Source of the DNA: Lunularia cruciata
Lineage: Eukaryota; Streptophyta; Marchantiopsida; Lunulariales; Lunulariaceae
Reading direction: 5' to 3'
Length of the DNA: 64,000 nt
NCBI GenBank assembly: GCA_948567375.1
Contig: OX419759.1
Span: 30,729,493-30,793,492, forward strand
Shown: one piece after another, positions 11,071 through 21,263 of the stretch
Numbering within the stretch: position 1 is the stretch's first letter
How the letters are laid out: each line of letters begins with the position of its first letter
The notes under the pieces: generated by a model
What the model was told of the DNA's origin: nothing
Database searches by the model: none
The model's input: the letters and a program-made list of their open reading frames with translations, nothing else
Position numbers and translations under genes: made by a program

Positions 11071-11206
11071 TAAGTTGAGAGCAACTCAAACAATCAATGA
11101 ATAGCACAAAGAAAACTTAGGAATTGGGGCATCAAACAATTGGGTTATAGTTCTTATAACCAACAAAAATCATCCTTCATATCTTTACATTCATATACAC
11201 CATCTT

Positions 11207-12420
11207 TTGATTATTGGGAATCAGATTCAAAAGAAGAAGCTTCAAGTGTGGACACAAGCATGGAAGAAGAGACCTCATTGGAGGAGGATGACTCTAAAAT
11301 CTGATTCAAATGTGCATTCCCTGTATGTTATGGACTTTATGCCTAAGGCAAAGGTATTTAAGGACCTTGATAAATCAACATTGACACTAGAAGAGATAGA
11401 GAGAAGACTATCTACTCTCAAGTATGGTTCAAATATTACCAAGCTAATGAGCCAATGGATTTTTCCTTCCTAGATGAGGAGCTTATAACAATCTCAATCA
11501 CTCAAGAGGTTCCAAAGGAGTATAAGGAGATGGTGGACTTTGTTACAAGAGGTAACTATCCAGATGGGATGCTTGGTAGGGAAAGGAAGGCCTTTGCAAT
11601 ACGATCTATACCTTACACAATGGTGGAGAACATTCTTTTCCATAAAGGAGCAGATGGTCTACTTTGAAGAATCTATCCAACTCATGAAGGAGTTTCATGA
11701 TGGCTTGGTATGTGGGAGTTACTTTGCAAGAAAGGTGACCGCTTTCAAGATTCTAGATGTAAGTTACCATTGGAAGGTAATTTTCAAGGATTGTTTTGGT
11801 TATTGTAAAACTTGTAATGCTTGTCAAGCTTTGGCTAGGAATTCTACCTCTACTCCACTTCTTAGATCAATTCCATTGTTAGGACCTTTTGAGAAGTGGA
11901 AAATTGACTTTGTAGGTCCTCTCAATAGAACCACAAGGAACAATTGGTACATTGTGGTAATTATTGATTACTTTACCAAGTGAGTTGAGGATAGACCATT
12001 GAGAGACAAGAATGAAGATGAAGTTAGTAGATTTATTTATGAATGAATCATCACTAGATTCAGATGCCCTTTGGAATTGGTTTTGGATAAAGGAAGAGAG
12101 TTTATAGGAAATATCACTACAACCATGCTACAATGTTTCTCTATCACACATAGAGTGATTACTTCCTATAAGCCAAAGTGCAATGGCTTGGCAGAGAGAA
12201 CCAATCAAACCTTGTGCATGATGCTGGCCAAAGATGAAAAAATGGAGGGGGTAAAATATCATTGGGACAAGAGGATTCATGAAATTTTATGGGAATATAG
12301 GAAAAACCATGAAGACATCCATCAGATATTCTCCATTTCAATTGGTATATGGCATTGAGTCTACTTTATCTATTCACTTAAAATCTTCCTACTTTTCAAA
12401 TCATTCATAGGAAATTGAAG
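11207..12420 (+). pseudogene. integrase of element F
   Basis: The lead-in DFSFLDEELI and KEMVDFVTRGNYPDGM is typical of Tat/Athila elements. Then CKTCNACQ (zinc-binding), WKIDFVGPLNRT with the first catalytic Asp, ELVLDKGREFIGN with the second Asp, and GLAERTNQTL with the Glu. Frames shift among 11455-11667, 11540-11983 and 12071-12358, and a stop follows DYFTK. There is no reverse transcriptase upstream. Confidence 0.82.
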
Positions 12421-12819
12421 AAGGGACAAGGAGGTGACGTAAAGAAGTCAAGGAAGGAGCAGGTCATGGAATTGGAAGAGTCAAGAGTAGTTGTTACGGT
12501 TTGAGTGGAGCAAGCTCAAAGGAAACAAAAGGAGAGCTATGACAAGAGACAAGGAAGGAAAAAGGTGGATCCCTTCAATGAAGGTGATTGGATAATGTTG
12601 TTTGATTCCATTCAACTCAAGAGAGTGTAAAAGAAATTCTTGCTTAAGTACTTTGGACCTTTTATGATGGAGAAGGTGTGGAGCAATTACACCCATGATC
12701 TTAAGGAGATGGGAGAAAGACACTTTGATAGGATTAACCATGATAAGTTGAAGTTGTATCATAGAAGGTAAAGAGACCTTCACTCCAAGGATGAAGTGAA
12801 ATCTTAGTCCAGAGGTAAA
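12421..12819 (+). other. F integrase tail and region before 3' LTR
   Basis: Short frames with QGRKKVDPFNEGD and LKKFLLKYFGPFMMEKV resemble the basic tail of integrase. No further domain is seen before the LTR at 12820. Confidence 0.5.
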
Positions 12820-13514
12820 TGTAACACCTATTGATGCATGTATGCTCTATAGGGCTATTAAGTTTGGTATTGCAAGTAATGGAGAAATATTATCTATATG
12901 GAGTTTAGCTAAACTTGTACATTAGTAAGGATTAGCTAGAGTTAGTCGTAGCTAAGGTAAAGGTGACCTTATTCCATAGGAAGAGAAAAGAGTGAGCATC
13001 ACTATTTTGTCTTTTGGTGTATTGACTTGGTATTATTCTTAGTTACTTGACTTTGAAGAAAGAATTGAGAGCTCTTGGATCCACAAGCCTTGTTGGTGTA
13101 GACTTTTTCTACAGTCCAAGGATAGATCATCTAAAAGGAATCCTTGGCTTAGTTGGTAGGTGAAGATAAGACCACCTACCCATGGGATTATTCCTGTGTG
13201 CTTAGATATTCCTTTATTTGAATGCAAGTCTATAACTTGAGTTACTTTGGTAATTAATAACTTTGGTGTGTAATATTTTTGCAAGTATATAATCTAGAGA
13301 AAGTAGGATGAAGAGGTACTCATCATCCTTTCATTTGTAAGTAGCTCTCTCTCATTGAATTCTCTAATGAGCAATATCTTGAGTCTTGGAGATGCCTTGG
13401 AATTCTAACCTTGGAGGAGTGTGATTGAGTTGGGATTCCTTACCTTCTTAGTCCATGGTGCACTACCTTAATATCCATCAGAGGTTCATCTTGAGTGAGA
13501 GACTGGCTTGCTCA
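12820..13514 (+). repeat. 3' LTR of element F
   Basis: Begins TGTAACACCTATTG. It matches 7113-7811 throughout, including the TATA-like site at 13286-13293. It ends near GCTTGCTCA, followed by sequence of copia E. Confidence 0.85.
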
Positions 13515-14360
13515 TAGATACTTATGGTGGCATCACGAGTGAAGCCTTGACAAAGAACAATTATTGTGTTTGAAAATATAGAATGTATACATTCTTGAAA
13601 GGCAAAGGGTTGTTTGATCCTTTCAAAGAGGTTGTAACTTGTTGTGCAAGTGCTCATTCAGATCTTGATGTATGTAATTGTAATAAAAGTGCCAATCAAG
13701 CTCTGCAATATCTTTCTTTGTGTGTTTCACAATCACCATTTGGGTATATACAAGGTGTTGATATTCCCAAGGAGGTTAGGATGCATTAGCAAATGTTTTT
13801 TAGATGTAGAAAAAGGCAAGAAAGCTTCAACTAAAGCATCAATTAATTGAGGTTAAGAAGGGAAATTTAAGCATAACTGCTTATGCTTATCACATTTGTG
13901 GTCTGGTTGCGTAGCTGAATAACATTGGAGTTAAGATTGAGAATGATGATTTGATTCTTCATACTATTCAAGGTCTACCAAAGGATTATAAACCTTTTGA
14001 GGCATCTATAGCTATTAGGTATACTTATCTTTTATTTGATGAACTAGTCCCAATGTTAATCTCTGAAGAGATGCAATTGCAAGTGGTGGCAATGGTCTTG
14101 TTGCTCAATCTCAGATTCTGTTTGTTGGGAGAGGTTGTGCAAGAGGTAGAGGTAGAGGACATGGAATGCCACTTTTTGGAGGTGCTGTTGGTAGAGGTCA
14201 ATCCTCACAAAGATAGTATGCAACAAAAGACAAGTCTATAATGGATAGATTCTGCAAGTACTATAATCAAAGTCTCATAATAAGAAGACTTGTTTTAAGA
14301 AGCAAGATCATATTCAAATAACAAAACTACCTCAAACAGAACTATATAGAGAAGGATTCT
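13515..14360 (+). pseudogene. gag of copia element E
   Basis: The copia gag (UBN2-type) core is visible: LHTIQGLPKDYKPFEASIAI in the frame at 13951-14241. A glycine-rich linker near 14100-14200 is frameshifted. A remnant CKYYNQS region at about 14250-14300 is what is left of the zinc knuckle. Several frames alternate, so it is not translatable. Confidence 0.75.
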
Positions 14361-15830
14361 TACTTTGAAAATCATCTATTAATAATGACCCATATTGTTG
14401 CTTCTATGACCAAGAGCAAAGAAGAATGGTTCATCTTCTCTTGTGGCTCTAGCCATATGACCCATCAGGCTAGTAATTTCAGTTCTAAAGAACCATTATC
14501 TGAATTATTTTATGTGAATGCAAGCTATGATATTGAACATCAAGATATTGCATGTATCATAGCTTGTTTACATGCATCTATGCATTAGCCAGATTATTGT
14601 GAAGGGTTTCTAGGTTTTATTGAACAAAGATGGTGTGTTTGTAGACATGTATGAGAAATGTGCTATCCCCATAGGATGCACACTTGGATAAAAAATTAGG
14701 GAGATGTTTAAATTAAACATCAAGATCCACATTGTTACAAGTCAGAATACTATGTTTATTCATGTTTATTGACTGAATTTTCAGATCTTGAGATGTGGCA
14801 TAAAATAGTGGGTCAAATGAATTTACAAAGATTAGAGGTGCTCCCTAGCTCAGATTTGGTTATGGAGCTTCCAATATTTTTTGATCCGATGCCTAGAGGG
14901 GTCTTTGAGGCTTTTCAATTTGGTACGCAAGCTAGAAAGCCTTTTAAGCATCATGGTACAAGGGCCTTTGGGATGCTAGAATTGATCCACACCAATATAT
15001 GGACTACATCAGAAAAGAGTTTGACAGGCTCTAAATATTGTCTCACTTATTGATGCTTTTCCAAGATATATGTGGGTCTATATTATGAAAGAAAAATCAG
15101 ATGTCCTTTTAGTTTTCCAAATATTCAAACAGCTTGTGGAGAAGCAATATGGTTATAATATCCTAATTCTACATTCTGATGGACGAGGAAAGTTTATTTC
15201 AAATCAGTTTTATGCTTTTCTACATGAGCAAAGTATCAAGCATGAAATTACATATAGCTACACACCTCAACAAAATGGAGTTGCTGAGTGGAAGAACTAA
15301 CATTTTTCAGAAGTTGCAAAAGCAATACTCAATGAGAAGGCAATGTGCAACTGTTATTGGGCAGAAGCCATTAATTGTGCAATTTACTTGATGAATTGAT
15401 CTCATATTGTAGTAGTGCACAAAAAGATAGCTTTTCAAGTTCTTCCAAGTAAGAAACCTGACTCATCAAATATGAGTGCTTTTGGTCATATGTAATTTTT
15501 TCATGTTCCTTGTGAGAAGAGTCATAAACTAGAGCCTAAAGCTAAAAAGGTATCTTTCTTGGATATACTTCAAATTCCAATGTATATGGGTGTTATAATC
15601 TTGATTTTAATAGTTTTTATTATAAGTAGAGATATCTTATTTGAGGAGTTATCATCCTAGTATCAGGCTCCTACACTTGATTTAACAATTACTATACCAT
15701 CTACTTATTTGAATGGTCGAACTAGCATTTCCGTTTCACAAGCTTATACTTCAAGTGCCATTGGTTTTTCTAGTGAGCACTCTTGATCTCCACCATTTAT
15801 TAATCCTTGGTCAAGAGAGGGTGTTGAGAA
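14361..15830 (+). pseudogene. protease and integrase of copia element E
   Basis: WFIFSCGSSHMTHQASNF (about 14415-14480) is a copia protease start with Cys-Gly-Ser in place of Asp-Ser-Gly. The frame 14769-15053 is the pre-integrase and integrase start (MWHKIVGQMN, HTNIW). The frame 15070-15300 holds LHSDGRGKFISNQF and TPQQNGVAEWKN, the second Asp and the Glu of the DDE core. The region ends in the linker before reverse transcriptase, where element G inserted at 15831. Homology resumes at 36914. Confidence 0.85.
15826..15830 (+). repeat. Left target-site duplication of element G
   Basis: GAGAA, identical to 36914-36918. Joining the two flanks restores a continuous E sequence, which supports one clean insertion. 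Confidence 0.85.
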
Positions 15831-16186
<356 letters not shown>

Positions 16187-16199
16187 CTCCTCCTTAAGC

Positions 16200-17625
16200 T
16201 CCTATCAATGCAATGTACACCTAATTGATCTCGGAACATATCAAATGTGTCTCTCAGTAATGCCTTTGTAAAGATGTCAGCTTCTTGCTCATCTGTACCT
16301 AAAAATATGAGATCTGTCTCACCTGCTAGTACCTTCTCACTAATGAAGTGTTTTTCCAACTCAATGTGTTTTATTCCTAGCATGAAACACAAGATTACTT
16401 GCAAATCTAATACTGCAATTGTTATCTACATAGATAACAATTGCAGTAGAGAAACATACAACAATGTCAGCAAGTAACCTTTGAAGCCAAACTGCCTCAC
16501 ATTCAATGTTAGTTGCACCTTTGTGTTCTGCCTTGCAAGAAGATAAGGAAATCATCGCTTGCTTCTTTGAGGACTAGCTAATAGCTGCACTTCCCAAGCT
16601 GAAGTATAACCAGATATGGACCACATGTCCAAAGTACTCCTTGCTCAATCTGCATCTAAAAATCCACACAATTGCACACTCTCTATGGCTATGTAATAAA
16701 GTCCAAATTGTATAGTGAACTTCACACACCGCATAATTCTCCAAACTACATCAAGATATGACTTTCAAGGATTTTGCATGAATTGATTTACAGGTCAAAT
16801 AGTGTAGCTCAAGTCTGGCCTAATGATACTGAGGTAGATCAAACTCCCCACCATCCATCTATACATAACAAGATCTTCAAGCAATTCTCCCTCAATATGA
16901 CTCAACTTTAGATTCTATTATAAGGGTGTAGAGATCAGCTTGCACATTTTCATACCATACTTGGCAAGCATGTTGATAGCATACTATCATTGAAATAGCC
17001 ACATAGCTTCACCATCCTTGATGAACTCAATTTCAAGAAAGTATCTTAACTCCCCCAAATCCTTCATCTCAAAATCCGCTTGCAACTTATGCTTAATTTT
17101 TTGGATCTGCTTCTCATAACTCCCACCAAATATCAAATCATCCACATAGATTGTAGTGACAATGAAATAGCTTGATGTGCTCAGCACACAAAGTGAGGAG
17201 TCTGAATCACACACTTTGAACCCAAATTCTTGTAAAACTAACGTGATGTTACTATACCAAGCTCTAGGAGCTTGCTTGAGTCCATATAAGGCCTTTTGCA
17301 ACCTGCAAACTCAAGCTAACAAACTGAGGTCTTCTTACTCGGGTGGTTGCACCATATAAACCCCTTCTTGAAGATCTCCATTCAAGAAGGCATTCTTTGC
17401 ATCCATATGATGCAACTTCCAATGTTTACTAGTTGCTACTATTATTACTATTTGAATAGTAGACATCTTAGCAATAGGACTAGACATCTCATCATAGCAC
17501 ACTGGTCTATAGCACACTTTGCCAGACCATGGATATTGCACATTTGAAGCTTCTATCACTCTACTACCTTCAATAGTGGATTCTATTTTGTCACAATATT
17601 TGTAGCACCAAGCTAGTTTGCTCAA
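16200..17625 (-). pseudogene. reverse transcriptase and RNase H of copia G
   Basis: Minus-strand words in order: SPIAKMSTIQ, MDAKNAFLNGDLQEGVYMVQPPE, ALYGLKQAPRAWY, and TTIYVDDLIFGG with an intact YVDD (complement of about 17128-17150). Then KDLGELRYFLEIEFI. RNase H words follow toward 16200, including SSCKAEHKGATN (about 16550) and ADIFTKALLRDTF. Several frame changes occur between 16987 and 16555. Confidence 0.88.
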
Positions 17626-18043
17626 AAGTTGGAGTGGTAGTGTTGGTAGCCAAGGTATTTTGGTAGTTATTCATGGACTACTTGTTGGTAGTTCAATTTC
17701 ATGTTAAGGCTACTGATCACATGGTGGGACCCATGGTCACTAACAAAATTCACACCATAGGTTGTTTTGTCAATGGCATTGTTAGGGCTAGAGACCTAGG
17801 TCAAATGAGGTCTTTGGAGTTAAATATTCAAAGTGCAACTCCAAAGACTTCACTTCTTTGATGTTGAGCCTTCGAGTTCCTAGCTATGGTGGACAAAGGC
17901 CAACAAGCATCACTTGGAGTCTCTTAGCTAGAGTGGATATGGCTTGATTGTAATCAGTGCCCAATTGTTGGCAGATTGTTGAATGAAGGATTGAGTACCT
18001 ATTTGATTTAAGTGTGATTCAAGTGGAAGAACAACTGATTATA
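17626..18043 (+). repeat. Left, 5'-truncated LTR of element D
   Basis: It aligns with the full LTR at 32813-33364 from about position 115-150 of that LTR to its end (CATGGACTACTTGTTGGT, GTTAGGGCTAGAGACCTAGGTCAA, GGAGTCTCTTAGCTAGAGTGG, GAAGGATTGAGTACCTAT). The missing first part is found instead at 33365-33475. A PBS-like TATCAAAG follows. Confidence 0.8.
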
Positions 18044-18736
18044 TCAAAGAAAGTGATAGTTAGGGGGAAATCAAGTACAAGAACAAAGGATGTTGGTGGT
18101 ATTTCCAAGCTTGGTGGATCATTTGTACTTTTATTATGGTTCAAATTTCCCTACAAGTGATTGTGTGTAGAAGCTTGGTGCAATTTGATGCAGATTTGGC
18201 AATGGGAATATGGTGTACATTGGCCAAAATTTTGAGAATGGAGTCAATTTGAGACATATGGGTGTTCAATTTGAGCCCAAGAGGTGGAAATTAGGTCCAT
18301 ATAGTGCGAGTTGAGCTTGAAGTTCAAAATTGAAGGTGGAGTTTTAATTCATTCCCTTGAGTTAGGGATTTGGAGATCCCCATCCTTCCAATTTGGCTTG
18401 ACTAGAGATGTAATAGAGGATTTGATGGTCAGTCAACTATAGAGGAGTTATGTCAGATTTTATATCAAATTTGGTGGAGGTTGCACAGATTTGGAGGTCA
18501 CCCAAAATACTCCAAATTTAGCTTGAGTTGGGTGAAGCTTGGCCAGATTTGGCAAACCTAATTTGTTGGTCATTGTTTGGTAAAATCTATCTACCCTTCT
18601 AGATTGTGCACAATAGGTTTTGAACCCCATATCTTTGGTTCCTAGATTGGTGCCCTAACTAACTGGTCTACCTTCACTTGTTGTCCTAAAGAATGTTCTA
18701 ATGATACCTACACATATGTAACTTTGGCTAGGAGAT
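18044..18736 (+). other. Leader of element D, first part
   Basis: Non-coding. It is confirmed as leader by the match to the reverse complement of D' (about 5000-5700), including GGTGGTATTTCCAAGCTTGGTGGAT. Element B interrupts it at 18737. Confidence 0.75.
18732..18736 (+). repeat. Left target-site duplication of element B
   Basis: GAGAT, identical to 25346-25350 on the other side of element B. Confidence 0.95.
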
Positions 18737-19477
18737 TGTAATACCAAGGGTTAGCCATATGATCTAGATGTGAAATTCGGTTTGGTAACATCTAGAATGA
18801 TGTTATACATGATGGTTAAAATAGATCAGATAGAAGTCTCACCAAAAGAGTACTTCTACAAATAGGGCAGAAACCAAAATAGACTTGAGAACCTTAGAAC
18901 CAATAGCTAGACATATGATTTAAAGGTGAGAATTGGTTTGGTAACATCTGGAAGGATGTTACACATGATGGACTAAACAGATCAGAAAGAGGTATCACCA
19001 AAAGAGGACTTCTACTAATAGATTAGGAACCGAAATATGCCTGAAATCTTTGAAGGCAATTTCGGAGGCCTAAACGGATGAATTAGGCCTCAAAAATGTG
19101 CACATCCCCCCCCCCCAAATGGAAGAAAGGCTGGCATTCCCTCCTCCTGCTTTGTCTTGTCGAGAGCTTTCCAATGGTACCTTACTCATGTGATTCTGAG
19201 ATTCCTACAGGAAGATTCCCTAAAAGATTCCCTCCTATCAAAGCTCGTTTGACCAACCAGATAGGACCTAGACCAAACAGGTCACCCATCCAAGTAAGTA
19301 ATCCAAGGGTGGAGCTTGCTGACATGTCACCTATCTGTGTCCCTAATCCTATGGTGTAGCTTCCTTGGAGGAGATCCTCTTTGTCTATATAATAAAGAGA
19401 AGGTGCTCCCTTGGGGCATTGAATGTTTGAGTGTGCAATCTGTGTTTTCTCTCTTCTCTTGTCCTCGGAGTATTACA
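18737..19477 (+). repeat. 5' LTR of element B
   Basis: TGTAATACCAAGGG to GGAGTATTACA. TATA-like TATATAAT is at 19386-19393. An internal C tract starts near 19106. Two internal segments resemble each other (TTTGGTAACATCTAGAATGATGTTA at about 18781 and TTTGGTAACATCTGGAAGGATGTTA at about 18936), which shows an internal duplication of about 155 bases in the LTR. Confidence 0.95.
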
Positions 19478-19478
19478 A

Positions 19479-19490
19479 TGGTATCAGAGC
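19479..19490 (+). promoter_or_regulatory. Primer-binding site of element B
   Basis: TGGTATCAGAGC, one base after the LTR end, complementary to initiator tRNA-Met. Confidence 0.9.
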
Positions 19491-19616
19491 GAGTGTTCTA
19501 GTCCAAGAGAGTGGATCACCCCTCTTGGAATAGCACGAACTACTGAAACTGAGTAATTTGAGGTGGAGAACATAGAGTAATCGCTAGCTTAGGAAGGACT
19601 TTAGAGAGCGGATGGG

Positions 19617-19838
19617 ATGGATGCGCTGGGGGGACAATTTCCCGCACCTAGCTTTCTATTCTCAAACCCATTCCACATCAAGGTTATGTACATCCAATGT
19701 GAGCAGATGAGAGTATCGCTAGTTTATCACTTTGGTGCGGAATTCATGGACAGAGTGATGAACTCACCAAACCCGGTGATTCTACTTGTGGTGATATATG
19801 ACAGAGAGTGAGATTTGAAAATCTACATTCTATTATGA
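19617..19838 (+). CDS. Small leader ORF 1 of element B (73 codons, one nonsense)
   Basis: An ATG-started frame between PBS and gag. It contains HIKVMYIQCEQMRVSLVYHF, GAEFMDRV and ILLVVIYDRE; a TGA at 19810-19812 (TGG in B2) interrupts it, and the natural stop TGA is at 19836-19838. B2 has the same ORF open over 73 codons (58813-59034). It resembles small ORF 2 and the A2 leader ORF in the pattern FG-x-[EQD]-[FY] then V-[IV]-[LVP]-x-[VIM]-V. I do not recognise the family. It could be an N-terminal Gag module cut off by a stop or a separate small protein. Confidence 0.55.
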
Positions 19839-19842
19839 TAAT

Positions 19843-20046
19843 ATGGATATGAATGTCCCAAATCCTCTCCCTTTCAACATTCAAGTAGAAATCCATTATG
19901 TAGTGAGGCCAAAATTGATGTTTAGAGATTTTGTGGTTAGGAATTTTGGTGAGGAGTATTATCAACGAGTGATAGCTTCTAAGGTCCCAATGGTAGTTCC
20001 GATAGTTCGTACGCCTTCCAGAGTGATTATATTGACTCTGTATTGA
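19843..20046 (+). CDS. Small leader ORF 2 of element B (67 codons)
   Basis: It starts ATG 4 bases after the stop of small ORF 1 and stops with TGA. It reads VPNPLPFNIQVEIHYVV near the start and FVVRNFGEEYYQRVIAS in the middle. The stop is at the same place in C (about 52515). In B2 a 4-base loss breaks the frame. The arrangement looks like a tandem duplicate of small ORF 1. Function is unknown; no homology to gag capsid or zinc-knuckle domains is visible. Confidence 0.55.
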   Translation: MDMNVPNPLPFNIQVEIHYVVRPKLMFRDFVVRNFGEEYYQRVIASKVPMVVPIVRTPSRVIILTLY

Positions 20047-20091
20047 AGTAGACATTAGCAATTAGGTGTTGTAGGAACCATAGATCCGCAG

Positions 20092-21168
20092 TTGCAAGAG
20101 CTGGTGCAAGGAATGCAAGGGATGTTGAACAAATTTCGGGAGATTAAGATGACCATGGAGACATTGCAAAGTCAAGTGCAGATCCTCAGGAACGATCAAG
20201 CCATGCAAGAAGAAAAGCCGTCTCAAAACCCAGTACCTGCGATTGAAGTACTTGGAGAGGCACCTGTGCCCATGAACCCTATCAATGATGAAGCCACATT
20301 GCTACTCCGGATGAAGAAGACCTGCAACATTGAGCCTTACAAGGGGCAACGTACAATAGGAGTAGTGGAGAATTGGATCTCGAGAATGAATCAATATTTT
20401 TGATTGTTCTCAACAGAGATCACAGAGCATGCTGTAGGCGTGTTTGCATGTGGGTACTTGACCGATAAAGCCCTCACATGGTATGATGCTTGGGAACGAT
20501 CCATGCTGGCAGAGAGAAGGGAGGTCACATGGATAGCAATGCAAGAAGGACTGCTCAAGAATTTCCAATCGGTGGATTCTATGCAGATGGCTCAAACCCG
20601 ACTATGGGGATTGAGATAGAAGAATAGCGTACAAGAGTATGTGGAGGCATTGCTAGATCTACAAGTCGCAATTACCGACATGAGTTTAGCAGTGGCTCTC
20701 GACAATTTCAAATGAGGGTTGAAAGAGCGGATTTGCCAGGAAGTCATGGTGCAAAACCCTCGCACGGTATTTGAAGCTATTGCTTGTGCGTAGAGAATAG
20801 CCGGAGCATTAGGTGGAGGTGAAAGAGTAGTTCCACCTCAACATTATTGGGCAGAAATGCCACACATGGGTGGACCAGTACCGATGGAATTGGGCAACCT
20901 TTGATTCCGGGATCGAGGAGCACGGCCACTTCAAGGAGAGCGGAGACGGGTAGAAGAACAAAGAGATGGAGTCCCACGAGGAGAAGGGACTCAAGGAGAA
21001 GAACGCCGTTGTTACAATTGTGGCCGTATTGGGCACATATCTACCAATTGTCGCACTCGTTTCCCTAGAGGCCCTTGGCCTTCGTATAGGCAATCTTTGA
21101 ACAACATGGAGAGGCACATTGAAGAGGAGGAGGTGGAAACCACTTCGGAAAATGAAGATCGCCAGTAA
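20092..21168 (+). pseudogene. gag of element B, one frame with five stops
   Basis: A single reading frame of 359 codons. It has an N-terminal coiled-coil-like part (MQELVQGMQG...), a capsid core (NIEPYKGQRT, GYLTDKALTWYDAWE), KERICQEVMVQNPR, PHMGGPVPMELGN and a zinc knuckle CYNCGRIGHISTNC (about 21010-21051). In-frame stops are at 20401 (TGA), 20617 (TAG) and near 20713, 20792 and 20901. The TGA at 20401 is also present in B2 and C. B2 probably keeps the original start (ATG at 59272), which is ATA here. Gag packages element RNA. Confidence 0.85.
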
Positions 21169-21263
21169 ATGTACCTCGCGGCCTTACTGGCTCAATAAGG
21201 AAGCAGAGAAGTGAGGGAAGGAAGAAGAATAATGCGCAAAGATCCCAAAAGGCAACCTCACAA

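Larger units (their letters stand above)
7113..13514 (+). mobile_element. Gypsy element F (Tat/Athila-like), lacking reverse transcriptase
   Basis: Two LTRs of about 695-699 bases flank a 5 kb interior with a leader, gag with a zinc knuckle, a retropepsin-like segment and integrase. The reverse transcriptase and RNase H expected between protease and integrase are absent: about 150 bases after the protease the sequence already enters the integrase lead-in. Flanking pentamers GGATA (7108-7112) and AGATA (13516-13520) resemble a mutated target duplication. The element sits inside copia E. Confidence 0.82.

Noticed and set aside
17598-17640. Exact left end of D LTR at 17598
   Set aside because: TTTGTAGC...AGTTTGCT resembles the D LTR, but the same bases also read as copia RT (WCYK); the border is left approximate.
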